Notes under the pieces: model-generated
Databases searched by the model: none
Told to the model about the DNA's origin: nothing
What the model saw: only the letters and a program-made list of their open reading frames with translations
Source of the DNA: Atkinsonella hypoxylon
Lineage: Eukaryota > Ascomycota > Sordariomycetes > Hypocreales > Clavicipitaceae
Direction: 5' to 3'
DNA: 64,000 nt
Assembly (NCBI GenBank): GCA_000729835.1
Contig: JFHB01000021.1
Coordinates: forward strand, 186,001 to 250,000
Position numbers and translations under genes: made by a program
Shown: positions 1 to 11,936 of the stretch, piece after piece
Numbering within the stretch: the first letter of the stretch is position 1
How the letters are laid out: each line of letters starts with the position of its first letter

Positions 1-775
1 CGCCGGCATGGTCCAGGACAATTGTCCATATTTCAGGTGGCAATTTGGAGCTGATTTTGCCGTTGGATTCTGGCACTACTACGGTGCCTGTAGCCATCTC
101 GACATCTCGACCTAGACTAAGAAGATCGGCTTGGTTTTTGATGATGGCTAATACTTCGTTGAAACCATTCCAGTTGGGGACCCGTTTCGGGTTGAGCTGA
201 CCCTCGTAATGCCAAAGTATCGGTGTCATCGCGCGAATCCAGGTCCACTGTCTGTGTATTTTGCTGAGGTGTCGTTTTGTCATGGGATGTGACCACATGT
301 GTGTACTCATGCCAGGCACTAAGACGATGGTCTTTTGGATGTTCCATCCGCGCAGAACCTCGCCAAGAAAAGTATCTGCCACGCCAACCAACATCTTGGC
401 GATGCCATCGGCATCCAGCGGGACGCAGACTAACAGGTCCGCCCAGTCCACCAGCTCAAATGCCTGCTGGCGAAAGAATTCGACGTCGTCGGCTCGTTCT
501 CCCTGGCCCAGGGCCAGAGGGCGGTTTCCCATGACGATGATGGTCTGGGTGAGTCGTGGAACGACATCGTCGACAATGGCTCGCATTTCGATGTTGGGAT
601 TCTTGGACAATCGAATGACCAATGCCTGGGCCCACGAGGTATCGCGCGGCCCAGTAGCGGCGACGAGCAGTCGCAATTTGCGATGCCTTGAATTCATGTC
701 GTGCAAGGACGAGCATGACGATGCCGACGATGCTGACGATATCAAGCGCTGATTGAAAGACTTATAGCTCGCCAT
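1..775 (-). CDS. HFCD-fold flavoprotein, PPC decarboxylase-like (3' end off window)
   Basis: Open minus-strand frame from ATG at 775 to the window edge (258 residues visible, no stop, no intron seen). Residues 33-172 read as the homo-oligomeric flavin-containing Cys decarboxylase fold. There is an opening beta strand (RLLVAATG), a WADLLVCVPLDADGIAKM segment, and a PGMSTHMW segment (154-161) where phosphopantothenoylcysteine decarboxylases have PAMNxxMW. The family's catalytic His, two residues before the E-L of the ELxxWAD segment, appears to be Ala105, and the Gly-rich catalytic Cys region is not recognisable. A PPC decarboxylase activity is therefore doubtful; a flavin-binding paralogue is more likely. 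Residues 241-258 (LPPEIWTIVLDHAG) look like the start of an F-box, so the full protein may be a fusion. It is divergent from the PRPP synthetase gene. Family confidence is good; function is unknown. Confidence 0.72.
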   Translation of the reverse strand, partial: MASYKSFNQRLISSASSASSCSSLHDMNSRHRKLRLLVAATGPRDTSWAQALVIRLSKNPNIEMRAIVDDVVPRLTQTIIVMGNRPLALGQGERADDVEFFRQQAFELVDWADLLVCVPLDADGIAKMLVGVADTFLGEVLRGWNIQKTIVLVPGMSTHMWSHPMTKRHLSKIHRQWTWIRAMTPILWHYEGQLNPKRVPNWNGFNEVLAIIKNQADLLSLGRDVEMATGTVVVPESNGKISSKLPPEIWTIVLDHAG

Positions 776-1860
776 GGTGATGTAGATTTCGAATCGGGGG
801 GCATGGTGACCAGGCCGCGTTCCTGGGCGCTCGAGAAGCAGAGGCCTCGTGCCAAGGCGGCGGTGTGAGAGAAGAGGACGGGAAGCACAGCTTTGGGCAG
901 CGTGCACAAAGACGGCGTAGATCAGGCAGGCAAATGGGCGGTCGGCCTTGCGAAGAGAGACAGAACAGATGCAGTGGTCCGAGTGCCAGAGTGCCAGAGT
1001 GCCAGACGCCGCCAAGAGGGCGGACAACGGAGGAGTGAGTGATTGGTTCTCTGGCGATCAGTCGTTGACGGTAGGATGATGCAGTCAATGACCAGATGGC
1101 GGCGGCGAGGCCCAGGTTCAGATATCACAGCGTGCGTGCCAGAAGCCCGATTTCGAGTCGAGGTGGCATCGGCACATGTAATTACAGCACTAAGCGATTA
1201 GGCTACAGGCGGCACCCGCTTGCAATGGTTCCACCGTGGGCGTGTGGATGCTACCTCGGTTGTTGGGTACATGTCGAATACTAGGTACCTACCTACCTAG
1301 GTAGCTAGGTACCTGGTAGCGTACTCCGTAGGTACCTTAGTACCAAGCACTCAATGCATAAGCACAAGACACATAATAACCTAACCCTCTTGACCTCCTG
1401 ACGAAAAGTCTTCATTCCCACGTCACCGTCGCCAGTGTCGGACGGCGGAGAGAGAAGAAGGACGGCTTTGGAAGTGCGAAATGCTATAAACCTGGCACAT
1501 AGATGAGTCATAATGTTCAACTCAACACAATCGAGCAACATGAAGAAGAAAAGGATTCTCTGCCATCCTCCCCAACACTCGAAAACGCCCAAAGCCGTCA
1601 ACATCACGCCCGCTAGGTAGTTAACAAGCTAAGCTGTACGTAAGCCGCTTGTACTGCACCCACCCACTCCATCTTTCTTGTTCCACGACAGCATTCGGTT
1701 TCGCAGCCCCCTCGGTGCTCCCAGTCAAAGTTCGCTCTTTTTCGCATTCCACCATCTCATTCGTCCTGCACGTCCCGCGTCTAATCTGCGCTACACTGAA
1801 AATTTGTCTTCCTCGTCCTCATCCGTAACTGCCACACCCCCGGCCACATCTTCCACGGCA
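776..1860. promoter_or_regulatory. Divergent intergenic region between flavoprotein and PRPP synthetase genes
   Basis: About 1.1 kb without a supported gene. It must carry both promoters. It contains a cluster of self-complementary CCTAGGTA-type sequence at 1281-1318, followed by TACTCCGTA at 1323-1331. From about 1660 the plus strand becomes C/T-rich, as in fungal 5' leaders. The short open frames here have no recognisable product. Confidence 0.5.
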
Positions 1861-3315
1861 ATGTTGGACCAAATGGCAAATGAAATCAAGCTCATCTCCG
1901 GGAGCTCTCACCGGGAGCTCAGTTGCAAAGTCGCTAGTCGGTGAGTCTGGTCTCACCCCCCTCCGCGAAATGCGACATCCGACTTGGGACCTGCAAGTTG
2001 CAATCTACACTTGCGTGGTGCCATATGTATGCGGCATGGTCCGTGATATGCTCGTCGCAAAGGCCCCTTGGACCCTTCGGCCTTCGGCGCCGCACCATCA
2101 GAAAGCTGACCTGAATGGACAATAGACTGGGCATAGAAGTTGCCAACACTATGAGCCTCAACTACTCAAATCAAGAAACTAGTGTTTCCATTGGTGAATC
2201 TGTTCGAGATGAAGACGTCTTCATCCTCCAGTCCACGGCTCCGGGAGATGTCAACGACGGGCTTATGGAGCTTCTCATCATGATTCACGCTTGCCGTACG
2301 GCTTCTGCTCGTCGCATTACCGCAGTAATTCCGTCATTCCCATACGCGAGGCAAGATAAAAAGGACAAGTCTCGTGCGCCTATCAGTGCGAAACTCATTG
2401 CAAACATGTTGCAAGTGTCCGGCTGTGTAAGTTGACGTGCTGCCCCAGCTCAGGCTTTCCTGACATTTGAGCGTGGACCGCTGACCCGTGTGTGTGTGTG
2501 TGTGTGTTTCTACAGAATCATGTCATCACTATGGACTTGCACGCTTCACAAATCCAGGGCTTCTTCAACGTCCCTGTAGATAACCTTTATGCAGAGCCCT
2601 CTGTTCTGCGCTGGATTCGTGAGAATCTTGAATCAGAAAACTGTGTCATCGTGTCTCCCGATGCAGGCGGGGCCAAACGAGCAACGGCCATCGCTGATCG
2701 TTTGAATGTTGGCTTTGCCCTCATTCATAAGGAGCGTCCTCGCCCTAATGTTGTTGGTCGCATGGTACTTGTTGGTGACGTTCAGGACAAGGTAGCCATT
2801 CTAGTTGACGACATGGCCGATACCTGTGGCACCGTATGTTGCCGTCCCGCCGTCCCGCCTTCCCAGCCCTTCCCCTCCGAATCACCTTGCACAAGGATAC
2901 GTCAGAAATGCTCATGATGCTCTAGCTCGTCAAAGCTGCAGAGACCGTTAATCGACATGGCGCGAAGGAGGTCTACGCCATTGTGACTCATGGTATCCTC
3001 AGCGGCAATGCCATCGAAAACATCAATGCCTCATGTCTTGCTGGTTTAGTCGTCACCAACAGTAGGCGCCTCTCGACGAATGATTGATCTAAATCACATT
3101 TACTGACTATTTTCTCAGCTGTTCCTCTTGGTGAGAAGACAGAGCGATGTCATAAGCTCAAGGTTATTGATGTCTCGGCCACCTTGGCAGAGGTATGTGA
3201 ATCACTGCATGATTTGAGTCTGACCACCACCGCTGAACATTTTTCAATCTAGGCTATACGCCGCACTCACAATGGTGAATCGGTCTCATATCTTTTCACG
3301 AATGCCCCTGTATAA
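1861..3315 (+). CDS. PRS: Ribose-phosphate pyrophosphokinase (PRPP synthetase)
   Basis: Makes PRPP from ribose 5-phosphate and ATP for purine, pyrimidine, His, Trp and NAD synthesis; cytosolic. Six exons joined at clean GT-AG sites: 1861-1940, 2126-2426, 2516-2833, 2926-3061, 3119-3192, 3253-3315, giving 323 aa, the usual length. Visible signatures are an N-terminal IKLISGSSH segment, YARQDKKDKSRAPISAK, the MDLHASQIQGFF segment, an HKERPRPN catalytic flexible loop and the PRPP-binding VDDMADTCGT. There is no large non-homologous insert, so it resembles yeast PRS2/3/4 rather than PRS1/5. The first ATG (1861) is used; an in-frame ATG at 1873 is also possible and fits the family start slightly better. 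The downstream gene is MON2 on the same strand. Confidence 0.95.
2488..2507 (+). repeat. (GT)10 microsatellite next to a 3' splice site
   Basis: A run of GT dinucleotides inside intron 2 of the PRPP synthetase gene (2427-2515). It ends 8 nt before the intron ends (exon 3 starts at 2516) and occupies the place of the usual polypyrimidine stretch. Confidence 0.9.
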
Positions 3316-3980
3316 GCATCCGTTGTGTTACATCATCGATTTTAGTCTTGATGTCGGTAAGCGCATAACGCCTTTCACATCAAGTGTGCAGTTGTTCATG
3401 ACACTGTCACTGGCTCTCACTGGATAACCAAAAAAAAAAAAAAAAAATAAGCCGCATTTCTGTGTTGCTAGGGAACTGGTGATAATCTTTTCACGGTGTC
3501 TCAATTTTTTTTCTTGGCCCAGGAATCGACAAATGACTATTTGTTGCAATTCTGAAAATGGAATATAGACTGCAGTGCATTTACTACGATGCTAAAACAA
3601 CGCGTGGCTTGGATCGAGGAATTGATGAGTCAGCTACCCAGCTTTAATGTATTATTAATATACCGTAGTAGGTAGGTAACTAGGTACCTACCTAGGTAGT
3701 ATGTATCATACGTATGCACGCCGTGAGGTGAGAGGTGAGAGGTGGGAGAGCAAGAGATGGTGGGGCATTCAATCTGCCACGTCCCCTTGTCGGCAGTCGC
3801 TGTGACGTTTACTGTACCTGTCTCTGGCCGCGTTTCATTTCAATCTCACGAGGCCGCATCTTCCCTACGAGTCTCATGCCATAGAAAGAAAGCACATTGG
3901 TCTTATTGTCGAAAGCTACATGGAAGCTGGACGAGCCTCATGCGCGCGTGTGGGTGGCTGCTAGGACAACACCCTCAGAG
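3316..3980. other. Intergenic region, PRS to MON2
   Basis: No gene seen. It holds a run of A (about 3428-3446) near the expected 3' end of the PRPP synthetase transcript and a CCTAGGTA-type palindromic cluster at 3664-3699. The MON2 promoter must lie between about 3700 and 3980. Confidence 0.5.
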
Positions 3981-6900
3981 ATGACGACGCAGTTGCTAAG
4001 CACGGAGCTGGCGAACCTCATCCAGGAGAGTAAGAGGAAGCATGATGACTTGAGGCAGGTACGGGTCTGCGCTCAATCTGCGCTCAATCTGCGCTCAATC
4101 TGCGCTCAAAACACCCTCTTTAGCGGTACGCAGAAACCAATGAGATTGATGATGATTTTTAGGCCGCAGAGAAATCGTTGGAGGAGCTAAAGCAGCTGGG
4201 GAGCGCACCGGAGCAAGCTGCGCGAGAATGTACGAAGCGACCAGCCGCCTTATGTACATCCGTCTCGCTGACCAAGTCTCACAACAGGGCTCTCTCAAAG
4301 ACCGAATTTTGTCAATCCCTTCATCATAGCATGTGGCACCAAGAACGCAAAATTCACCGGCATCGCGATTGTCTGTCTTCAACGCTTGATCGTTGCCTGC
4401 GCCTTGCCCGAAGCAAAGTTGAACCAAGTTCTCGAGGCTTTGATGCAAGCGTCTTCGGCAGGCCTGGATGTGCAGCTGAAGATCCTGCAGGCTCTTCCAT
4501 CTTTATTACAGAACTACTCGTCTGAGCTAAAGGGGGACTTACTGGTGACAACTTTGAATATTTGTTTCATCTTGCAAAGCAGCAAGAATGCCATTGTCAA
4601 CAACACAAGTGCTGCGACTTTGCAGCAGCTGGTGGTTTCAGTCTTTGACAAGGTAGTCGGTGAGGATAGTGAGTTTCAGCGCGGCAAAGATCGATGCGGG
4701 AATGCTCAGGCTAATGCAAACCTCGATTAGAAAATGATTCGGACTCGGCTATAGCTGGAGAAGTGCCTTCGGCTGATGGAACCGTTCAACTTCATGCGGC
4801 TGCTCTTGATGCATACAGAGTAGGTCCGTCTAGATTTTCGCTGACGCATGCGCGCTGACCATAGTACAGATATTCAATGATCTGTGCCTCATGACAGAAA
4901 ACCAGCGGCCTGAGTTTCTGAGATTCTCAAACTTACCACAAACCTTTGGGCTTGAGCTGATCGAATCAGTCATCACCAATCACGCATCTGTTTTCACCAC
5001 ACATCCTGAACAAGCTCAAATTCTCCGTATCAGAGCAATGCCATTAATCATGAGTGCGCTCAAGGGGAAGCCATCTTTCGCCAAGGCCGTGAGACTGGTA
5101 CGCATCCTATATACGATGCTCCGAAGACATATCGATATTCTGCCCAATGAATGTGGCGAAGCCCTCGATATTCTCATCCATGTTCTTGACCAGGATTCCG
5201 CATTGTGGAAGAGAGCACTCTGTATGGAGGTTTTTAGAGGCATATTCAGTGATTACTCACTAGTCCGAAAGATATTTGCCCTCTATGATGCGAAAAAAAG
5301 TGACAGAAGTGTTATCAAGACACTTACAGCTACCTTTGTTCGATTGAGCACGGAGAAACCTGCCGCAATTGGCCTTGGCCACCAGTCTACGGTTCCCATG
5401 ACCATCTCATCAAATGCATCTGCCACATCGACCGATCAGGCCATGCTGGAAGCTGGCATGGGCGGCATTATCAGCGGAACCATAGCATCCGATGCACCGA
5501 ATATAGGCATCAGTACACAATGGAGCTCAGTTCGTGTCCCCTGTATCGATCAGCTCGACAAGACAAATCCGCCGTCAATCCCAGAGTCTTATGTGTATAG
5601 CTTAATTCTGTCCTGTCTCTCATCTTTGTCAGATGGTCTAGCCAAATTCATTCTGCCTCTAACAGTTGCGTCCCAAAGCCGCAACCATCGCAAAGCCTCT
5701 AAACAGGAAGGCCAGGATTTGCTGGGCCCAAGAGGGAAGAAGCAAGGAGTGCGAGAGCGAGCAGCGTCATTCAAGAAAAACCCGGTTCCTGTCAATCCGC
5801 TTCAGATGGAAGATCACCCTCTGCACCAAGATGTAAAAATTAGCGCTGCTCTTGTTGACGAGTGTTGGCCGGCCATACTCGCCACGTTCTCTACCTTTTT
5901 GTATGCTGCACTGGATTCGGAGTATTATCATGGGCTGGTTCGATCCTTCCAGAGATTTGCTCATGTGTCTGGTCTGTTGCAGTTGACCACTCCTCGAGAT
6001 GCCTTCTTAACAACCCTGGGAAAGTCCGCAGTGCCTCCCAACATGCTCACTGCATGTCTAAACGCTGGTCAACCGCGCCCGACAACACCAAGTACCCCTT
6101 CTGATGCAACCAGCAGCCTTTTCAGCAATGCTCGTGGTCTCTTGAGCGTCGAAGCTTTGACTCCCACTTCTCCTGCGGAAAGGCAACGACAGCCATCTTT
6201 TGATACGGGGGTGGGATCTCTTAATACTCGAAATCTTCTGTGCTTGCGAGCACTTCTTAACTTGGGCATTGCCTTGGGACCGAGCCTGGGGCCTGCTTGG
6301 GATATCATCTTCGAGACACTTCAACAAGCCGATTTTGTCTTATTCGCCACAGGCAAAACACCAGGTCGAACCCCGGCCATTGGGAGGCCGACTGATTCAA
6401 CTACCGACAGCGACGCCTTAATGATCAATTTTAATACGGAGATAAGGTCCGTTGAAACCGCGGCCACGAGACTCATAGAAAGCACCATCGACTTCCCTAA
6501 TGCTTCATTCGTAGAAGTCGTTGAGGCAGTATGTAGCCTTTTGAACAAGTCAGGCCCCGAGAAACCAGAAGTCAGTGACCTGCCGAGCTCATCACCAAGC
6601 GAATCGCAAAAGACCTTGGGCCGCGGACATCTTCGTGTATTAAGCTTCTCGGGCCTTGCGTTGACACCGTCAAAGCAAGAATTCCTGTTTGCACTTGCCA
6701 AATTGGGTGAATTAGCAACTGTGAACTTAGAAAGGTTGCTCATAGAGTCACCCAACGTGTCTGGCTGGCATGTCATTACTGGAGAGATGATCCAGACTCT
6801 GAGTTCAGCAGTTGTTGGGCCCGCTGTCAGAGTGAGGGCTGCGGAGGTCTTGTCCAAGCTGGCACTCGAGGCCGCTACAGCAACTTCATCAATACCGGAG

Positions 6901-9486
6901 AGCAAACGCGGTGAAGTTCAAATGCGATTACTGACATCATTACGGGATGCACTGGAGGCTCTGAACAAGAATGTGCGCTCTGAATCTGTCTCTGGTATTA
7001 CTACGGACGTTGACGTCCATCGCCTCATTCTTGAAGGTTTGAAGAGTATAATTGAGGGGTGCGGCGAGAATCTTGTGAGCGGTTGGGATATTACATTTGA
7101 AATCATTGGCAGTGGATTTCTCTCGTCCAAGACCGCTACTCTTCAGGCAAACAAGAAAAGCTCCGAAATTGGACTGCTTTCCACCAGATCACCCAGGCTG
7201 ACTCGCTCCGCGTTCGGCTCTTTGCAACTCATCTGCTCAGACTTTCTTTCGTCCCTCCCAAACTCATGTTTTCTGATTCTAGTGGATACTTTGTACAAAT
7301 TTTGCTCACAGGACGACGACTTGAACATTGCGCTCACGGTGAGTCTATGAAAAGCATGACGAGGGATGAGAGCTTATTCAGTGCTGATTTTCGCATAATC
7401 TTAGACAGTAACATTCTTCTGGGTTTTATCTGACTTTTTGTCTGCGAAAGCAGACACGCTAGCAATTACCGCAGATCTCGTACAGACTTCAGATGAGTCA
7501 GAGTTCGAGGGAAAAGCCGACGATCGCACGCATAAGGGATCTGACGCTGCTTTGTGGATGTTATTGCTACTGAGGCTTGCCACTTTGACTTCAGATGAAA
7601 GGCTGGACTTGCGAAACTCGGCAATTCAGACTCTTCTGCGAATATTCGACGCCTATGGAGACAGACTGAGCCCCGAAGCTTGGTCGATTTGCATCAGATT
7701 GGTGATTTTCAAACTTCTAACGTCTTTGGAGGAAGAATTAAAAGCTGCTGCCTCTGATAGCGGCGAAATTGACAATAGAGATCGAGCCGATTGGCATGGC
7801 ACTGCTGTTGTGGTACTCGATGGTCTCTCGTCACTACTCGCCAACCACATTGATATCCTTACGTCTCATTCGGCTTTCGGTCAGCTGTGGCGAGAATTAC
7901 TCCGCCACTTTGCGACTCTACTCGACTTCAATGTCCTGGACATCAATACCGCTACATTCAAAGCCCTGAGCCAAATCCTTTCTCGGGCAGCTGAGGATCA
8001 GAAGAGACCAGCACTTAGCAGAACCTCAGTCGAAGATGCCTGGAATCTGTGGGCCAGGGGAATACCAAACTCGAACCCCGGGGAAGGCCAAAACGAAGAC
8101 AATCAGAATTTTCTGGTGGCATATGTAGCGGCTTTGAGAGAGATCTACAAGTTGATTCAAGAAAACCTGACTGCAGAAAATGTCAAACGCATGTTGACCT
8201 TGCTGCGACAGGCGGTCGAAGAGGCATCAGTTGTCGCCTATGCTCAGGATATCGAGCACACCACCAATCTGCAAGGCCAAATCATGGCTGCGGTGGAAAT
8301 GATTCGGTCAGATGTTGAGGGTGTTCCATCTGCCATCATCAAGCAGATTTCTGAATTCGTCACGCTGGCATATGACCAGGAGCTCTTCACTTCGGGTTCA
8401 AAACGCACCTGCGTGGCCATGTCCAAAGCTAGTATCCAATATCTAGAAAAGCTTATTCTCGACCACGCCACCAACAGCGACATTTACAGTAGTGGAGCAT
8501 TTACCCAGGCTTTAGCGGCACTTCATCAACCTATTGCCCTGAAATACAGGTTTCCGGTAAAGACAAAATCAGTGACGCCATGGCGGCTTGCGACGGCCTC
8601 TGCGCTGTCTATTCTGGACGGCACCCTTCCTCAAATAAGTGCTCTAAATATATCCCGCCAGACAGTGCAGGAAATCTGGACAATCGTGGTTGGGATAGCG
8701 GACGGTATTCTCAGCGCTGAGTGCGACGACGCTTCCCCAGGCACGGCTTTAGAGGAGGACGAGGACTTTGATATTTTTTCATTTCGGAAACTACAAATGC
8801 TGATTATCCCGGCACTTGGTGCTGAGGAGATAGCCAATGACACACGAAAAGCATACGCTGAAAGCCTGTTCAGGAACTCGATGATCCATAGTGTCTCTCG
8901 CGCAGAGCAAGCATTCTCGTATGGCGATGACGAGTTTGGCTTGCCCTCGCTGTATAAACCAAGGGCGGGCAGAACCATTTCGATTTTACCAACCAAAAGG
9001 AGGAACATGGCGTACGTTGCCTTTGACGAGCTATTTGCCCTCGTATCTGCTGAGGAACATGATGAAAAGCCGCAGTCCTCCGCAACGGTCATGCCAAAAG
9101 CCACATCAGGGCCCAGCAAAACATCTACAAGCGAGGCCTCCAGCGCTCTACGCAGCCGTATCGCCAAGTCTGCGTCGCCGTTCTTCATCCTCCGATGTAC
9201 ATTCACCATTCGCAATTACGTCGCTGACCAACCGCTGAGGGGACACACGCCACAGCCTCTCAGTCAACGCAAGGAGTTGATTTGGACATTGACGAAACTG
9301 ATTGAGCTCGACAGCCGTAATGAGGCCATTCCGTCATTTGAGAGGGCCGCGGGCGAGAGGAAGAAGCATCTGCTGCGGCTGTATCCGCTGCTGGTGCAGG
9401 CACTGGGTGTCGGGCGGGACGACGTCGTTTTGAAGTTGCTGGGGGAGGCGTTGCAAGCAGTTGGGGGAGAGCTAGGTATTGCATAA
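3981..9486 (+). CDS. MON2: Mon2-family endosome/Golgi trafficking protein (Sec7/BIG1-like)
   Basis: Large scaffold related to the non-catalytic parts of ARF-GEFs, acting at the trans-Golgi/endosome with Dop1 and flippases. Six exons: 3981-4058, 4163-4229, 4288-4668, 4731-4819, 4870-7338, 7405-9486, giving 1721 aa, close to the family norm. The N-terminal part matches the DCB region (helical ESKRKHDDLR..., then RPNFVNPFIIACGTKNAKF and IVCLQRLIVA). The HUS-like segment follows around IFNDLCLMTENQRPEFLRF, and the Mon2-specific DFLS segment follows the last intron. No Sec7 catalytic domain is present, as expected for Mon2. The exon 2/3 junction (4229/4288) is chosen because it restores the conserved RPNFV reading. 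Tandem with TRM7, 277 bp downstream. Confidence 0.92.
4066..4109 (+). repeat. 11-bp tandem repeat (x4) in MON2 intron 1
   Basis: Four perfect copies of TCTGCGCTCAA fill nearly half of the 104-nt first intron, starting 7 nt after the splice donor at 4059. Confidence 0.95.
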
Positions 9487-9763
9487 ACTGCGTCACCGGC
9501 ATAACCATGTAGCTTGACTATAACATAAAGTCACAAGTGTATGTATGTTTTTTGGTTTTTTTTTTTTTTTTTTAAAAAAAAGAAAAGGAGAAAATAATAG
9601 CACGCTCAGTCATAACAGCTCAACGTACCGAGTCTTGTTCATGACATAAACAAAGTGGGTCAGAATGGGGCGTGCGCAGGGGGCGCATCGCCAACCCTGA
9701 ATTTCCAGTTCCATCCAGTTCACACACCAAAAACCAAAAAATCCCTCTCCATCAAACGTCACA

Positions 9764-10985
9764 ATGGGCAAGTCCTCCAAAGACAAGCGCGACGCATACT
9801 ACCGCCTCGCCAAAGAGCAAGGCTGGCGCGCCCGAAGCGCCTTCAAGCTCCTCCAACTAGACGAAGGTCCGCAACTTCCCCCCTCCCTTTTTCCCCCTCC
9901 CCGCGTTCCAAGCTAACAAACTCCCCCCCTTCCCTCCCCCAGAATTCAACCTCTTCGCCAACGTAAGCCGCGTAGTCGACCTCTGCGCCGCCCCAGGCTC
10001 CTGGTCCCAAGTCCTCTCGCGCATCCTCATCCAGAACCAAACCTGCCACCAAACCTGGCAAGACCACGACACCCGTCTGCGCAGAACCATGCTGAACGTG
10101 TTCCCCGACGCCGACGCCGCGCCGCCCTCGCGCCCGCCCGCCGCGCCCCCTCGCAGAAACGACGTGCGCATCGTCGCCATCGACCTGCAGCCCATGGCCC
10201 CGCTGGAGGGCATCACCGCGCTGCGCGCCGACATCACGCACCCTGGGACGGTACCGCGGGTGCTCGCGGCCCTGGACGCCTCGCAGGTTGACCTTGTGCT
10301 GAGCGACGGGGCGCCCGACGTGACGGGCTTGCACGATCTGGACATCTACGTGCAGAGCCAGCTACTCTTTGCGGCGCTGAATCTGGCGCTCTGCGTGCTG
10401 AGACCGGGGGCCAAGTTTGTGGCCAAGATTTTCCGCGGCAGGAACGTGGACGTGCTGTATGCGCAGCTCAAGATGTTTTTTGAAAAGGTCGTTGTGGCGA
10501 AGCCGAGGAGCTCGAGGGCGAGCAGCATGGAGGCCTTTGTCGTCTGCTTGGACTTTAGGCCGCCTGTGGGGTTTCGGCCAAGCCTGGAGAGGCCGTTGGG
10601 CGTTGGGGAGCGGCTGGATGCCATGGTGAGGGAGAGGGAATTGCAATTGCCCGTCGTTTCGCAAATGCGTATGCAAAACTTGGAGACGGGCGCGTGGGAT
10701 GGCGAGTACCAACATGCATCTGGCTGTGCTGGTGCTGGCCGCCCTGGCATCACGGAACTACAAGTGTACGATGACACGGAGAATCTGGGCGACACGACTG
10801 GCCAGAACAGCACGAGGTGGATTGCACCGTTTCTCTCCTGTGGAGATCTATCCGCTTTTGATTCCGATGCTTCCTATCAACTTCCTGAAGACTATGTCTC
10901 GTTGGACCCTGTGCAGCCTCCGATTGCGCCCCCGTACAAGCGTGCTGTGGAACTGCGAGCCGCGCAGTCCAAGACTGTACGGTAA
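9764..10985 (+). CDS. TRM7: tRNA 2'-O-ribose methyltransferase Trm7 (FtsJ/RrmJ family)
   Basis: Methylates the 2'-OH of positions 32 and 34 in the anticodon loop of some tRNAs, using SAM and partner proteins (Trm732, Trm734 in yeast); cytosolic. Two exons, 9764-9866 and 9943-10985, give 381 aa. The FtsJ K-D-K-E tetrad is visible as K28 (RSAFKLL), D156 (LSDGAPD), K196 (VAKIFRG) and E231 (SMEAFVV). The SAM motif is VVDLCAAPGSWSQVLSR. Between that motif and the next conserved strand (IVAIDLQPMAPL) there is an extra Pro/Ala/Arg-rich stretch of roughly 40 residues. The C-terminal tail of about 90 residues is less conserved. Third positions are strongly G/C compared with neighbouring MON2. Confidence 0.95.
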
Positions 10986-11261
10986 AAGAGACCTAAGAAC
11001 AGAAACAGACGAGCGGACAAACCGATCGAGAGAGAAAAAGAAAAAGAAAAAAAAGCAAGAAAGAAAGAGAAATGACCTGTCGTGCAAAAAAAAAAATTGA
11101 AGCTGGAATGTGCGAATAATCTCAATCGCTGTGACAGACAGGAAACTGGTCATGAGGGACGGCAGCCGCCTGAGAACTCAAATGGAAAGGAGGCAACACC
11201 CACTCATGCTGGGAAGCGCTCATGATGATACATTTTCCTCGTTATACTTTCTTGGTCAAGT

Positions 11262-11936
11262 CTAATGACCTGCTGGTACATCCTTTTGTCCCCTCCCGCC
11301 CATTTCAAGCACGACCAGCCCTGCCGAAGGGCCTTTATCGAATTCGACGGCGCCAAGTGTTCTTTGGTACATGCGGGCGGCTGCTTGATCATGCGTCATG
11401 AGCATCAAACCCCGCAGATGAGGCCACTCGTCGACGAGCTCTTTCACAGCACGCATCATCCATGAAGCGAGACCACGACGTTGGAACTCTTCCATGATGA
11501 AGACATCGGTGAGGTAGGCGAATGTAACGTAGTCCGTAACGATGCGTGCTAGACCAATCATTTTGCAATTGCGACCGGTCATGTGGCGAGGTGTACCTCC
11601 ATTTCCTAAATGAGAAATCACGGTCAGGTCCAGAACGATAGACTCACCCGATGACTGACCAGAGCTTGTCGACAATTGCAATCAATCGCGCTACTTACTT
11701 TTCATCTCTTCCTCCGTATCCGGGACGGAAAAGAGTGCCAAAGTCAGGCAGTTGTCGAGCATTTTGCGCATCTGCTTCAGCTCAAGTGGATCATTCCACC
11801 ACATGAGGTCTGATCTGAAAACCTCATTGACAGCCTGAGGGTCAAGATACGTCTTATCTGTTGTGAGGAAAAAATTATCCCTGCACCAAGAGCGAACCTC
11901 GCCTTCTGACTGAATAATGATGCCTTGGGAGCCCAT
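11262..11936 (-). CDS. GNAT-family N-acetyltransferase
   Basis: Two exons on the minus strand, 11936-11699 and 11605-11262, give 193 aa. The second exon carries the GNAT core: a GLARIVTDYVTFAYLTDVFI beta region, then the acetyl-CoA binding motif Q-R-R-G-L-A (R/Q-x-x-G-x-A type) followed by the helix SWMMRAVKELV, and a C-terminal AARMYQRTLGA segment. The family transfers acetyl from acetyl-CoA to amines; the substrate here cannot be told. It resembles the small stand-alone GNATs of filamentous fungi. It converges on TRM7 with a 276-bp A-rich spacer. Confidence 0.85.

Noticed and set aside
9843..10345. Two overlapping minus-strand open frames opposite TRM7
   Set aside because: Shadows of the GC-rich TRM7 exon; they overlap each other as well, and the K-D-K-E enzyme is on the plus strand.
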